Part shown: positions 1 through 8,823 of the stretch, one piece after another
How positions within the stretch are numbered: the stretch's first letter is position 1
Layout: each line of letters begins with the position of its first letter
Source: DATJGS01 sp035494735
GTDB taxonomy: Bacteria; Eisenbacteria; RBG-16-71-46
Assembly: GCA_035494735.1 (NCBI GenBank)
Contig: DATJGS010000010.1
Span: 238,356-302,355 of the forward strand
Reading direction: 5' to 3'
DNA length: 64,000 bases
Translations under genes and position numbers: made by a program
The notes under the pieces: generated by a model
What the model was told of the DNA's origin: nothing
Seen by the model: only the letters and a program-made list of their open reading frames with translations
The model's database searches: none

Positions 1-35
1 GCCGCGCCGCGTAGGCTTGCGACAGGAGGACGCGC

Positions 36-431
36 ATGCCCACCTCGATCGGCTACACCGGAATCCAGCTGCGCACGCAGATCTTCGTCGTGCTGGTCGG
101 CGTGGCGATGCTCCTGTTCATCCTGAACCTCGTCCGCCGGAAGCGCCTGCGCGAGCAGTACTCGCTGTTGTGGATCCTGTCCGCCGTCGTGCTCGTGCTG
201 AGCGCGCTGTTCATCCGCCAGGTGGACCGTCTCGCGCACCTGGTCGGCATCTACTACCCGCCGGCGTTCCTGTTCCTGATCGCGATCCTGATGGTGCTCA
301 CGCTCCAGTTCCACTTCTCGACCGTCATCTCGAACCTGCGCGAACAGAATCGCAACCTGACGCAGGACCTCGGCATCCTCGGCGCCGAGGTGCGCGAGCT
401 GAAGCGCCGGCTCGCCGAGCGCGGCGCATGA
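36..431 (+). CDS. DUF2304 family small membrane protein
   Basis: 131 aa. Three hydrophobic stretches are visible (about residues 10-30, 45-62 and 72-92), followed by a polar, probably coiled-coil tail of about 30 residues (NLREQNRNLTQDLG). The RRKRLREQYSLLWIL block before the second segment is typical of DUF2304. The role is unknown; family members often sit beside GT2 glycosyltransferases in polysaccharide loci. An SD-like GGAGGA lies 6 nt before the ATG. A TAG at 12-14 may be the stop of an upstream gene outside the window. The downstream gene overlaps by ATGA, so they are co-translated. A paralogue lies at 20368-20748 with the same RRRRLSEEYSLLW block and polar tail. Confidence 0.85.
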   Translation: MPTSIGYTGIQLRTQIFVVLVGVAMLLFILNLVRRKRLREQYSLLWILSAVVLVLSALFIRQVDRLAHLVGIYYPPAFLFLIAILMVLTLQFHFSTVISNLREQNRNLTQDLGILGAEVRELKRRLAERGA

Positions 432-865
432 GCGTCGTTCCGCTCGGGACGGACGCGTTTCCCGGCACTGACGACGCGTTCGTGCAGGCGCTCGCCCAAC
501 GCCTGGTCGGCGAACCCGCCACGACCCGCGAGATCGAGCGCTGGCGCGACGCGCTGGCCTGCCACGGCGCCGCCCTCGTCGCGCGGCGCGACCGGCGGCT
601 GTGGGCGCTGATGCGGCGCGCGCCGTTCCTGATCGGGGCCGTGGACGCCGGGCTGGCGTGGCGCGATCCGCACGGCGTCATCCGCCAGCGGTTGTGCCTG
701 CTGCTCGCCGTGCTCGAGGCCTCGCCCGCGCACGTCGCGCGCTTCGTCGACCAGCCCTATCCACTCGTCGCGCTCGCCGGGCTCGCGCCGCGCATGGCGT
801 TCGCCGCGCTCCGCGTGGCGCTCGGGCTCGTCGTCGTGCTCGTGGCGGAGGCGCCGTGGCCGTGA
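428..865 (+). CDS. hypothetical protein coupled to GMC oxidoreductase
   Basis: 145 aa, not recognised. The ATG overlaps the stop of the preceding DUF2304 gene (ATGA), and its own stop lies inside the start region of the following GMC oxidoreductase gene, so it is tightly embedded in an operon. The middle is basic and rich in Arg and Ala. The C-terminal 35 residues are hydrophobic (AFAALRVALGLVVVLVAEA) and could form a membrane anchor or amphipathic helix. No catalytic motif is seen. Some membrane GMC dehydrogenases have a small partner subunit encoded next door; that would fit the position, but I see no sequence signature for it. Coding is supported by the overlaps and codon pattern only. Confidence 0.6.
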   Translation: MSVVPLGTDAFPGTDDAFVQALAQRLVGEPATTREIERWRDALACHGAALVARRDRRLWALMRRAPFLIGAVDAGLAWRDPHGVIRQRLCLLLAVLEASPAHVARFVDQPYPLVALAGLAPRMAFAALRVALGLVVVLVAEAPWP

Positions 866-2472
866 TCCACGATCACATCGTCGTCGGCTCGGGCATGACC
901 GGGGCGCACGCCGCCGAGACGCTCGTCGAGAACGGCCGGCAGGTGCTCATGCTCGACGCCGGCGTCCGCGAGGAGCGCTACGCGCCGCTCGTGCCCGACA
1001 CCGACTTCCTGACCGCGCGCGAGACCGACCTCGAGCAGCATCGCTGGCTGCTCGGCGATCGCTTCGAGGGCGTGCCCTGGGGCGCCGCCGCGCATACGCT
1101 CACGCCGCCGCGCCAGCACCTGATCGCGGGCAGCGAGCGCTGGCTGCCGCTCGAGGCGCGGGCGTTCCAGCGCATGGAGAGCCTGTGCTATGGCGGGCTC
1201 GGCGCCGGGTGGGGCGCGGGCGCGGCCGTGTACACGCCGCCGGAGCTGGAGACGATGGGTCTGGATCCGACGCGACTCGCCGAGGGCTATGCGACGATCG
1301 CGAAGCGCATCGGTTTGGCCGCCGAACTGGACGACGTGACGCCGTACTGCGGAGCGGGCCTGCGCGCCACCCAGCCGCCGCTCGCGATGGACGGCAGCAT
1401 CGCCCGGCTGCGCGCGAAGTACGCCGCGCGGCGCGCGGCGTTCCGCGCACGCGGCATCGCCATGGGCAAGATGCCGATGGCGGTGCTCACGCGCGACCTG
1501 GGCGAGCGGCGCGCGACGCGCTACACGGACATGGAGTTCTGGGCCGACCCCGAGCAGGCCGTGTACCGGCCGTGGATGACGGTCGACGCGTTGCGCCGTG
1601 AGCCGAACTTCGTGTACGAAGGCGGGCGCCTGGTCACGCGCTTCAGCGAGGCCGCGGACCACGTCGCGGTCGAGACCCTGCGCCTGGACGGCGGCGCGGC
1701 CGAGACGTTCCACGCGCGCCGGCTCGTGCTCGGCACCGGCACGCTGGGCACCGCGCGCATCGTGCTGCGCTCGATCGACCGCGACGCGCCGCTGCCGCTG
1801 CTCACGAACGGCTACTGCATCGCGCCGTGCGTGCACGTCGAGCGGCTCGGCCGTGCGCTCGAGCGCGAGCGCACGAGTCTCGGCCAGCTCGAGATGATGT
1901 TCGATCCGGGGCGCGCCGGGCTCGACGTGCGCATGGTGTCGCTGTACACGTACCGCTCGCTGCTGCTGTTCAAGCTCGCGAAGGAAGTGCCGCTCGCGTT
2001 CGGCGACGCGCGGGCGCTGATGCACGCGCTGGTCGGAGCCGTGGTGCTGGCCACGATCAACCATCCGGATCACGCGGCGCCCGGCAAGTTCGTGCGCCGC
2101 GTGCCCGACGCGAACGCCCCCACCGGAGATGCGCTGGCCGTGACCCACGCCGTGACCGAGCCCGAGCGCCGCGACAACGATCGGGCCGAGCGGCGCATCC
2201 TCGCCGCGCTCTCGCTGCTCGGCTGCCACGCACTCAAGCGCCAGCACCTGCCGAGCGGCGCGACCGTGCACTACGCCGGCACGCTGCCGTTCGCCGACGA
2301 CGAGCGGCCGGCCTCGCTGGCGCGCGACGGCCGGCTGGCCGGGACGCGACGCGTGTTCGTGGCCGACGGCTCGGGCTTCCGCTACCTGCCCGCGAACGGA
2401 CTGACGCTCACGCTCATGGCCCAGGCGCATCTCGTGGCGCTCGGCCTCGCGCGGAGAACGCATGACGAGTGA
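856..2472 (+). CDS. GMC-family FAD-dependent oxidoreductase
   Basis: 538 aa from GTG at 856, chosen because GGAGG lies 4 nt upstream; GTG 862 is an alternative. The N-terminus has the FAD-binding dinucleotide motif VVGSGMTG (residues about 9-16), followed by LMLDAG, the ribose-binding acidic strand end. A glycine-rich CYGGLGAGWGAG segment follows near residue 110. The C-terminus carries a GATVHYAGTLPF segment, the usual site of the GMC active-site His, and the closing FAD contact VADGSGFRYLPANGLTLTLMA. This is the choline-dehydrogenase/cholesterol-oxidase-like fold; the substrate is unknown, presumably an alcohol group on a sugar or lipid given the glycan context. It overlaps both neighbours and probably belongs to one four-gene operon ending at 3373. 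Confidence 0.85.
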   Translation: MAVIHDHIVVGSGMTGAHAAETLVENGRQVLMLDAGVREERYAPLVPDTDFLTARETDLEQHRWLLGDRFEGVPWGAAAHTLTPPRQHLIAGSERWLPLEARAFQRMESLCYGGLGAGWGAGAAVYTPPELETMGLDPTRLAEGYATIAKRIGLAAELDDVTPYCGAGLRATQPPLAMDGSIARLRAKYAARRAAFRARGIAMGKMPMAVLTRDLGERRATRYTDMEFWADPEQAVYRPWMTVDALRREPNFVYEGGRLVTRFSEAADHVAVETLRLDGGAAETFHARRLVLGTGTLGTARIVLRSIDRDAPLPLLTNGYCIAPCVHVERLGRALERERTSLGQLEMMFDPGRAGLDVRMVSLYTYRSLLLFKLAKEVPLAFGDARALMHALVGAVVLATINHPDHAAPGKFVRRVPDANAPTGDALAVTHAVTEPERRDNDRAERRILAALSLLGCHALKRQHLPSGATVHYAGTLPFADDERPASLARDGRLAGTRRVFVADGSGFRYLPANGLTLTLMAQAHLVALGLARRTHDE

Positions 2473-3373
2473 CGCGGCCGCGCCCGCGAAACGCCTGCGC
2501 GTCGGCGTGACGGGCGCGAGCGGTTTCATCGGCCGCCACGTCGTCGCCCACCTGGCCAGGCTCGGGCACTCGGTCGTCGCGCTGCAGAGAAGCGGCGCGG
2601 GCGTCGCGCCCCCGCCGGGCGTCGACGTGCGGCGCTTCGTCATGCCCGACGGCTTCGACGACCACGCGTTCCAAGGGCTCGACGCGCTCGTGCACGGCGC
2701 GCTCGTCGAGTACACGCCGGCTCACCGCGACGCCGACACGATCAACGCGCGCGCGCTGGAGCGCATCCTCGCGGTCACGCGGCAGGACGACACGCACGTC
2801 GTGTTCCTGTCCACGCTGTCGGCGCACGCGGGCGCGCGCTCGCACTACGGGCGCAACAAGCTCGCATTGGAATCCATGCTCGATCCCGCGCGCGACACCG
2901 TGCTGCGCCTGGGGCTCGTGCTCGGCGACGGCGGCCTGTTCGGCTCGATGGTCGACCTCGTGCGCCGGGCGTCCGTGATCCCGCTCCCGGACGGCGGCCG
3001 GCAGCCGATCCAGACGCTGTGGATGGGCGATCTCGTGGACGTCGTCGAGCGCGTGACCACGCGGCGTCTGGCCGGGCGCTTCGAGGTGGCGACGACCGAG
3101 GTCTATACGATGCGCCGGCTCCACGAGGCCGTCATGGACGCGCTCGGCGTGAAGAAGACCCTCGTCCCCGTGCCACTCGCGCTGGTCAAGCTCGGGGCCG
3201 CGACGCTCGAGGCGCTGCGCGTGCCGTTCCCGATCGGCGTCGAGAACGTGCTCGGCCTCGAAAGCCTGCGCGCGTTCGACAACGCGGCGGACATGCAGCG
3301 ACTCGGCGTCGCGCCGCTCGGGCTCGAGGAGTCGGTCGCGGCGCTCGCGCGCGCGTGGCCGGCGCGCGCCTAG
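2462..3373 (+). CDS. NAD-dependent epimerase/dehydratase (extended SDR)
   Basis: 303 aa. The Rossmann motif VTGASGFIG lies at residues 16-24, and the catalytic pair is in SHYGRNKLALES (YxxxK), preceded by the SDR serine in FLSTLSAHAG. The length is normal for NAD-dependent sugar epimerases/dehydratases. The likely role is to modify a nucleotide-linked sugar or a related precursor for the surrounding glycan locus; the exact substrate cannot be read. The start overlaps the end of the GMC oxidoreductase by 11 nt. Its TAG stop overlaps the TAG of the convergent GT4 gene in the four bases CTAG at 3370-3373, so no terminator separates the two transcripts. Confidence 0.88.
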   Translation: MTSDAAAPAKRLRVGVTGASGFIGRHVVAHLARLGHSVVALQRSGAGVAPPPGVDVRRFVMPDGFDDHAFQGLDALVHGALVEYTPAHRDADTINARALERILAVTRQDDTHVVFLSTLSAHAGARSHYGRNKLALESMLDPARDTVLRLGLVLGDGGLFGSMVDLVRRASVIPLPDGGRQPIQTLWMGDLVDVVERVTTRRLAGRFEVATTEVYTMRRLHEAVMDALGVKKTLVPVPLALVKLGAATLEALRVPFPIGVENVLGLESLRAFDNAADMQRLGVAPLGLEESVAALARAWPARA

Positions 3374-4587
3374 GGCCGCCGCGCGGCAGGGGCCTGGACT
3401 CCGCGCGCCGCGGATCCCAGCACGTCGTCCAGCACGCCGCGCACGCGGGCCGCGCCCACTTCGACCGCGAACTCGCGCGCCGCGCGCTCGCGCAGCCGCC
3501 CGCCGATGCGCGCGCACAGCGCGTCGTCGTCGAGCAGACGGTTCACGGCGTCGGCCACCGCGCCCGCGTCGTGCGGCGCGATGAGGAAGCCGTCTTCCCC
3601 GTCTTTCACGTAGTCGGGAATGGCGCCGACGCGGGTGATGACCATGGGCAGCCCGGCCGCCGCGCATTCCGGGACGACGAGCGGGAACGCCTCGGTCCAC
3701 GACGGCGATACGAACACGCGGGACGTGACGTAGGCGCGCGCCTTGGCGCGGCCCTCGAGCGAGCCGAGGAACGTGACGCGCGAGGCGAGTCCACGGCGCG
3801 CCACGTCGGCGCGCACCATCGGCTCCTGCGCTTCCGTCTCGGCGACTCCGCAAAGCACGAAGCGCGCCTCCGGATGGCGCTCGAGCACGCGCGGCATGGC
3901 GTCGAGCAACTCGCCGAGTCCCTTCGGCGCGGACAGCCGGCCCATGAACAGCACGGCCTTCTCGCCGGCGAACAGCCATTCGGGACGCGCGTCGTGGGAC
4001 AACCCGGCGAACGGCGCGAGATCCACGAGATTCGCCGACCACACGACGTCGTCGCGCCGCCAGGCGTTCGCGAACGCGTCACGGTACGTCGGCCCGAGCA
4101 CGATCACGCGGTGCGCCGCGCCCATCATCACGCGGCCGCAGGCGCGGCCGAATGCGGTCCGGACGGACGGGAACACGGTGTGCAGCGTGCCGTGGTAGTG
4201 GCACACCACCTTCGCGCCCGACAGCCGCGCGATCGCCATCAGCGCCCAGTCGCGCGTGAACGAGATGCCGGAGGCGGCGTGCACGTAGACGATCGCCGGG
4301 CGGAAGCGCGCGAGGCGCGCGACGAGGCGCGCGGCGTGGCGCACGAAGTCGACGAGCGAGCGCCACGACTGTTTCTCGACCGCCCAGCGCAGCGCGCCCT
4401 TGGACGTGTTCAGGCACTCGATCTCAAAATCCCGCGCCAGGCTCGAGCCGACCAGCATCTCGTTCATGAGCTGGACGCCGCCCAGGGGCGGCGGCAGCGG
4501 CCCGACCACGAGCATGCGCGGCCGCGGCGCGCGCGACGCGGGCGCGGGTGAGGCGCCGGGTCCTCCGCCTGCCGGCGCGCCGCTCAT
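3370..4587 (-). CDS. glycosyltransferase family 4
   Basis: 405 aa. GT-B fold glycosyltransferase. The N-terminal half starts with MLVVGPLPPPLGGVQLMNEM, the usual acceptor-domain opening after a proline-rich leader of about 25 residues. The C-terminal half has VLFMGRLSAPKGLGELLDAM and the nucleotide-sugar site SPSWTEAFPLVVPECAAAG, with the EX7E-type glutamates, then LPMVITRVGAIPDYV. It transfers a sugar from an activated donor in cytoplasmic glycan assembly; donor and acceptor are unknown. It begins 4 nt after the stop of the bi-domain oxidoreductase, so the two form a minus-strand operon. Confidence 0.9.
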   Translation of the reverse strand: MSGAPAGGGPGASPAPASRAPRPRMLVVGPLPPPLGGVQLMNEMLVGSSLARDFEIECLNTSKGALRWAVEKQSWRSLVDFVRHAARLVARLARFRPAIVYVHAASGISFTRDWALMAIARLSGAKVVCHYHGTLHTVFPSVRTAFGRACGRVMMGAAHRVIVLGPTYRDAFANAWRRDDVVWSANLVDLAPFAGLSHDARPEWLFAGEKAVLFMGRLSAPKGLGELLDAMPRVLERHPEARFVLCGVAETEAQEPMVRADVARRGLASRVTFLGSLEGRAKARAYVTSRVFVSPSWTEAFPLVVPECAAAGLPMVITRVGAIPDYVKDGEDGFLIAPHDAGAVADAVNRLLDDDALCARIGGRLRERAAREFAVEVGAARVRGVLDDVLGSAARGVQAPAARRP

Positions 4588-4591
4588 CGCG

Positions 4592-6790
4592 TCACGCCGA
4601 TGCGACGGGCCCGTAGGGGAACCGCGTGTCGAGAACGATCACACGGCGCTCGAGGATGGAGCGATGCGCCGCGAGCAGGGCCTGCGTGGCGATCACGAAG
4701 CTGTCCGTGCGATCGACCGCGCCCGCGTCGCGCCGGAACTGCGCGAGCATCGCCTGCAGCATCGGCTTCTGCCCGAGGTCCGGCTGGAGGCGCTGGGTCC
4801 TGCCGTTGCGCCCGCCGCCGCGCAGCGTCAGCTCGCGGAAGCCCTCGAGCCGCGCCGATCGGCCGCCGCCCAGGACGTCGATGGTCTCGCGTTCCAGCCC
4901 GACGTTGCTGCCGCACACGTACTGCACGGTGCCGAGGCCGCCGTTCGCGAAGCGCATCTGGATGGCCCAGCTCTCCTCGCGATGCGCGGGGTCGGGCGTG
5001 GCCAGCGCGTGCACCTCGACGGGCAGGCTCTGCTGGAAGTGGATCGCCAGGTCGATGAAGTGGCACACGTCGCCGAACAGCACGCCGCCACCCTCGGCCG
5101 GATCCTGGTACCAGCTGTCGGCGGGCACCCCGGCCGAGCGCACCGTGCAGTTCACGTGACGCACCGCGACGCCCGCGAAGTGGTCGAGCGCGCGCACGGC
5201 GAGCGGCGCGAAGCGGCGATTGTGGCCGACCCACAGCGTCGGGCCGCCGGCGCCGCGCCGGCCGACGATCTCGAGCACCGGCGCGAGCTGTTCCGCGCTC
5301 ATGGCCAGCGGCTTCTCGACGTAGACGTGCTTGCCGGCCGCGAGCGCCTCGGCGACGAGCCGCGCGTGCGTGTCGTGGCGCGTCGCCACCAGCACCGCGT
5401 TGATGTCGGGGTCGCGCATCAGCGAGGCCGAGTCGGTCGTCGCGTTGCGGAACCCGTAGCGCTTCGCGAGCGCCTCGGCGTTCGCGCCCTTGCTCGTGCA
5501 GATCGTCTCGAGGCTGAGCCCGGCCAGCGCGGAAAAATGCGGGAGCAGCATCGACTTCGCGTAGTTGCCGGCGCCGATCATGCCGAGCCGTACGGCGCCC
5601 GGCGTGCCGCCGACGAACGTCATGGTGCGCGCGGCCGCGTCCACGTCCGCCGCGCCGTGCTCCGCGTCCGGGTACTCGAACACGATGCCGACGGCGGACG
5701 CGAGATCGCCGTTCGCGATGCGATCGAACACACCGAGCGCCTCGCCAAACGGGAAGCGGTGCGTGATGAGCTTCGTCAGGTCGATCCGCCCCTGCTCCAC
5801 GAGCTCGAGGAACGCGACGATGTTGCGGTGGGCCGTCCAGCGCACGTAGCCGACCGGATAGTCGCGGCCGCGCGTCAGGTAATCGGCGTCCACCATCCCG
5901 GCGCCCATCGCGCGACTGAACAGGAAGTCGATCTCCTTGCCGAAGTACGTGCGCCAGTCGAGCTGGATCTCGGTGTTGCCGAGGCACACCACGCGGCCGC
6001 GGTCGCGCACGAGCTGCGCGGCCAGCTCGATCGGCTGGTTGCTCTTCGTCGACGTCGTGAGCAGCACGGCGTCGACGCCGGCGCCGCCGCTCACGCGCAG
6101 CGCGTGGTACAGCGCGTCGTCGCCGTCGGGCGCGACCGCGGCTTCGGCGCCGTTCGCGCGGGCCAGCGCGCACTTGCCGGCGTCCAGGTCGACGCCGACG
6201 ACGCGGCAGCCGTTCGCCCGGCACAGCTGGACGAGGAACTGCCCGAGCAGGCCGAGCCCGACGATGGCCACGCTTTCGCCGAGTTCGAGCCGCGCCTGGC
6301 GCACGGACTGGAGCGCGATCGCGCCGATCGCGCTCGCGCTCGCCGCCTCGAGGCTCACGCTCGCCGGCACCGGCACCACGAGATTGCGCGGCACGGCGTT
6401 GAACTCGGCGTGGGTGGCCAGCCCTTCGCCGATGCACGCGACGCGATCGCCGACGCGGAACTCGTCGACGTCGGCGCCGACGTCGACCACGGTGCCGGCA
6501 CCGCTGTAGCCGAGCGTGGTCGGCGCCTTCAGGCGCTCCTGCACCTTGCGGAACGTGGGCATGACGCCCTGCTCCTTCAGCGTCTGCAGCACCTGGCGCA
6601 CCTGATCGGGGCGTTCCCGGGCCTTCTCGGCCAGGTTCATGCGCGCTTGCGTCACCTTCATCTTTTCGGTGCCCACGCTCACGAACGAGAAGTGCATGCG
6701 CACCAGGACCTCGCCCGCGCCGACGCGCGGCAACGGCACGTCGCCGGCTTCGAGCCGGCCGTCAGCCAGGTACTGGCGGATCTGCTTCAC
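4592..6790 (-). CDS. bi-domain oxidoreductase: zinc-type dehydrogenase fused to Gfo/Idh/MocA domain
   Basis: 732 aa, GTG start with AAGGA about 9 nt upstream. The first half (to about residue 375) is a medium-chain dehydrogenase: LGYSGAGTVVDVGADVDEF, VGDRVACIGEG and the nucleotide motif IVGLGLLGQF. The usual catalytic-zinc cysteine region reads FVSVGTEKM, with no Cys. The second half (from about residue 395) opens with RLGMIGAGNYAKSM and has VYVEKPLAMSAEQL, the EKP signature of Gfo/Idh/MocA proteins. This fusion is a recurring architecture in surface-glycan loci. It probably performs linked NAD(P)-dependent redox steps on a sugar or sugar-lipid; the substrate is unknown. It is co-transcribed with the GT4 at 3370-4587. 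Confidence 0.88.
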   Translation of the reverse strand: MKQIRQYLADGRLEAGDVPLPRVGAGEVLVRMHFSFVSVGTEKMKVTQARMNLAEKARERPDQVRQVLQTLKEQGVMPTFRKVQERLKAPTTLGYSGAGTVVDVGADVDEFRVGDRVACIGEGLATHAEFNAVPRNLVVPVPASVSLEAASASAIGAIALQSVRQARLELGESVAIVGLGLLGQFLVQLCRANGCRVVGVDLDAGKCALARANGAEAAVAPDGDDALYHALRVSGGAGVDAVLLTTSTKSNQPIELAAQLVRDRGRVVCLGNTEIQLDWRTYFGKEIDFLFSRAMGAGMVDADYLTRGRDYPVGYVRWTAHRNIVAFLELVEQGRIDLTKLITHRFPFGEALGVFDRIANGDLASAVGIVFEYPDAEHGAADVDAAARTMTFVGGTPGAVRLGMIGAGNYAKSMLLPHFSALAGLSLETICTSKGANAEALAKRYGFRNATTDSASLMRDPDINAVLVATRHDTHARLVAEALAAGKHVYVEKPLAMSAEQLAPVLEIVGRRGAGGPTLWVGHNRRFAPLAVRALDHFAGVAVRHVNCTVRSAGVPADSWYQDPAEGGGVLFGDVCHFIDLAIHFQQSLPVEVHALATPDPAHREESWAIQMRFANGGLGTVQYVCGSNVGLERETIDVLGGGRSARLEGFRELTLRGGGRNGRTQRLQPDLGQKPMLQAMLAQFRRDAGAVDRTDSFVIATQALLAAHRSILERRVIVLDTRFPYGPVASA

Positions 6791-6895
6791 GCTGGGGTCC
6801 TTGGCGACGGGTGGGTGCGGCCATCGCGGAATGGAGTTCGCGACGTGTCCGCGACGCGCGGGGCATGGATTGGCGCGGAATCTAGCACGCGTTCG

Positions 6896-6924
6896 TTCGA
6901 GGTGACCAGCCGCGCTGCTATGAT
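6896..6924 (+). promoter_or_regulatory. candidate promoter of the GT39-like gene
   Basis: TATGAT at 6919-6924 is a good sigma-70 -10 element. The hexamer 17 bp upstream, TTCGAG at 6896-6901, is a weak -35. It lies in the 173-bp divergent region between the bi-domain oxidoreductase and the membrane glycosyltransferase and would give a leader of about 33 nt containing the GAGGAGG ribosome-binding site. Confidence 0.4.
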
Positions 6925-6963
6925 CCGGGCTTCGCTGCCCCGTGCCACGAGGAGGCCGCTCAC

Positions 6964-8712
6964 TTGGATACCCCGCACGCCGTCGATTCGCTTCCGCCCT
7001 TGCGCCGGGCGCGCGCGTTTCTCCTGGCGCTGGCCGCCGTCGTGGTCGTCGGGGCCGTCCTGCGGGCGCCGCAGGTGACGGCCTGGTCGTCGTCGTACCG
7101 CCTGAGCGAGGCGTTCAGCGGCGAGGAGGTCGAGAACATCCGGCTGTCGACGGGCATGCTGCACAAGCACTCGCTGAACCCCCACGCGTTCGAGTATCCG
7201 AGCCTGTTCTACTACCTGAGCCTGGCCGTCGAGGCCCCGCTCTCGGCGGCCGGCGCGGAATCCTGGACGCGCGACCTGGTGGCCGTGCGCTGCCTGTCGC
7301 TGGTGTTCGGCCTCGGCACGCTCGTGCTCGTCGGGCTCCTCGGCCGGCGCCTCGGCGGCGACGCGGCCGGCATCCTGGCGGCGGCCCTGGCCGCGTGCGA
7401 CCGTACGCTGATCGACGTCTCGGCGCTCGCCAAGCCGAACGCGGCGCAGGGGTTCTTCTTCCTGCTCGGACTGCTCGCGCTCGCGTCGTTCGCCGCGCGA
7501 CCGCGCGCCTCGCGCGCCACGCTCGCCGCGCTCGCGTTCGCGCTAGCCGCCGCGAGCAAATGGCTCGGCGTGCTCGGGCTCGCCGCGTTGCCGGTCGCCG
7601 CGCTGCTCGCGGGGGAGGCGAAGGGCGCGGCGCCCGGATGGCGCCGGCTGTGGTCCGGCGTGCGCGGCGCGCTCGCGGCGCGCGTTCCCGGGTGGACGGT
7701 CGCGGTGCCGTTCGTCGTGTTCGGCGTCGTGTTCCTCATCTGCGTCCCCTACGCCCTGCTGTCGCCGCGCGAGTTCGGCTTCGGCTTCGCGCAGACGTTC
7801 ACGGCCCAGTCCCTGCACCAGCGCCCCGGCGAGTGGTGGGCCCCGCTGGATTTCCTGGTGGGCTCGCTCGGGCCGTTCGGCGTCGTGCTCGCGGCCTCGG
7901 GCCTGGTGTGGGCCGCGCGCCGCCTCGCGCGCTGGGACGGCTCGGCCGAGGATCGCGGCACCACGCTGCTCCTGTGGTGGGCGCTCAAGTACGGCGCACT
8001 CGTGCTCCTCGTCTTCGTGAAGCTGCCGTCGTACATCGATCTGTGGATCCCGGGCCTCGCGATGCTCGCGGGCGGCGCGTGGGCCGGATCGCGCGGCTGG
8101 CTGCGCGCGCCGCGCCTCTCCTGGGGCGCGGCGCTCGTGACGCTGATCGTCGGCCTGCTGTGGAGTGGCGACTACGCGGCCGGCCGCGCCGACATCACGC
8201 GGGACACGCGCCTCGTCGCCGCTCGCTACCTCGAGCAACACGCGTCGCCGGGCGACACCGTGCTCGCCGACTTCGGAGCGTACGTGCCGGACGCGTTCCG
8301 CAACGTGCGCTGGAACTGGTGGGGTTCTCCACCGCGCGTCGTGTACGACGAGAGCGCGACGTGGGGCCGCGACCCGGTGTGGCCCGAGTGGGTCGGCGGA
8401 CACCGCCGGCTCGTGTTCGAAAACGTGAAATGGCAGCCGGCGTCGTCGTTGCTCGCGGCGCGGCCGCGCTGGGTGCTCACGACGGACGAATGGGAGCGCG
8501 CTCGGACCATGCCGGCGAGCGCGAGTGAAACCGCCGACCCGGACTACGATCGCGCGCTGCGCGACGGAAGCGCCGGCTACGTGCTGCGCGGAATCACGGC
8601 GCCGCGCGGGTACACGACGGCGGAGGCCAGCGTCGATGAGCGCGGCCGGCAAACGAGCCTGCCGTCCGGCGCGTCCGGCCCGCCGATTCACATCTACGAA
8701 CGGGTTCGCTGA
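6964..8712 (+). CDS. GT39/ArnT-like membrane glycosyltransferase
   Basis: 582 aa. TTG start at 6964, supported by GAGGAGG about 8 nt upstream. The protein has an N-terminal signal-anchor (AFLLALAAVVVVGAVLRAP), then a periplasm-facing loop with an acidic motif (SGEEVENIR) and the FEYPSLFYYL aromatic stretch typical of GT-C/PMT_2 enzymes. About nine further hydrophobic helices and a soluble C-terminal portion of about 180 residues follow. GT-C enzymes use polyprenyl-phosphate sugars and act on the outer face of the inner membrane. The donor and acceptor are unknown. The gene stands alone on the plus strand between minus-strand glycan genes. About 100 bp separate it from the DUF362 gene. Confidence 0.8.
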   Translation: MDTPHAVDSLPPLRRARAFLLALAAVVVVGAVLRAPQVTAWSSSYRLSEAFSGEEVENIRLSTGMLHKHSLNPHAFEYPSLFYYLSLAVEAPLSAAGAESWTRDLVAVRCLSLVFGLGTLVLVGLLGRRLGGDAAGILAAALAACDRTLIDVSALAKPNAAQGFFFLLGLLALASFAARPRASRATLAALAFALAAASKWLGVLGLAALPVAALLAGEAKGAAPGWRRLWSGVRGALAARVPGWTVAVPFVVFGVVFLICVPYALLSPREFGFGFAQTFTAQSLHQRPGEWWAPLDFLVGSLGPFGVVLAASGLVWAARRLARWDGSAEDRGTTLLLWWALKYGALVLLVFVKLPSYIDLWIPGLAMLAGGAWAGSRGWLRAPRLSWGAALVTLIVGLLWSGDYAAGRADITRDTRLVAARYLEQHASPGDTVLADFGAYVPDAFRNVRWNWWGSPPRVVYDESATWGRDPVWPEWVGGHRRLVFENVKWQPASSLLAARPRWVLTTDEWERARTMPASASETADPDYDRALRDGSAGYVLRGITAPRGYTTAEASVDERGRQTSLPSGASGPPIHIYERVR

Positions 8713-8784
8713 CCGCCGAGCGCAGGGGCCGCGGCCCCACCCTGCCCGGCTCGAGCCGACCGCGCATGCCGCGCGGACCGCAAC

Positions 8785-8813
8785 TGGCGCGGCCGTGTCG
8801 CGCCCGGTAGAAT
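8785..8813 (+). promoter_or_regulatory. candidate promoter of the DUF362 gene (TGGC/TAGAAT type)
   Basis: TGGCGC at 8785-8790 and TAGAAT at 8808-8813, spaced by 17 bp. The same arrangement occurs at 18073-18101 and 30543-30571. The predicted transcription start is around 8820, so translation from ATG 8824 would be almost leaderless. Confidence 0.5.
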
Positions 8814-8823
8814 CATGGTCCGC

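Noticed and set aside
4400..7078. Plus-strand open frame of 892 codons
   Set aside because: It lies opposite the bi-domain oxidoreductase and reads as His/Arg/Glu-rich low-complexity sequence with no motif.
8725..8738. GGGGCC-GC-GGCCCC palindrome as terminator of the GT39-like gene
   Set aside because: Short stem and no U-tract; it is expected by chance in such GC-rich sequence.
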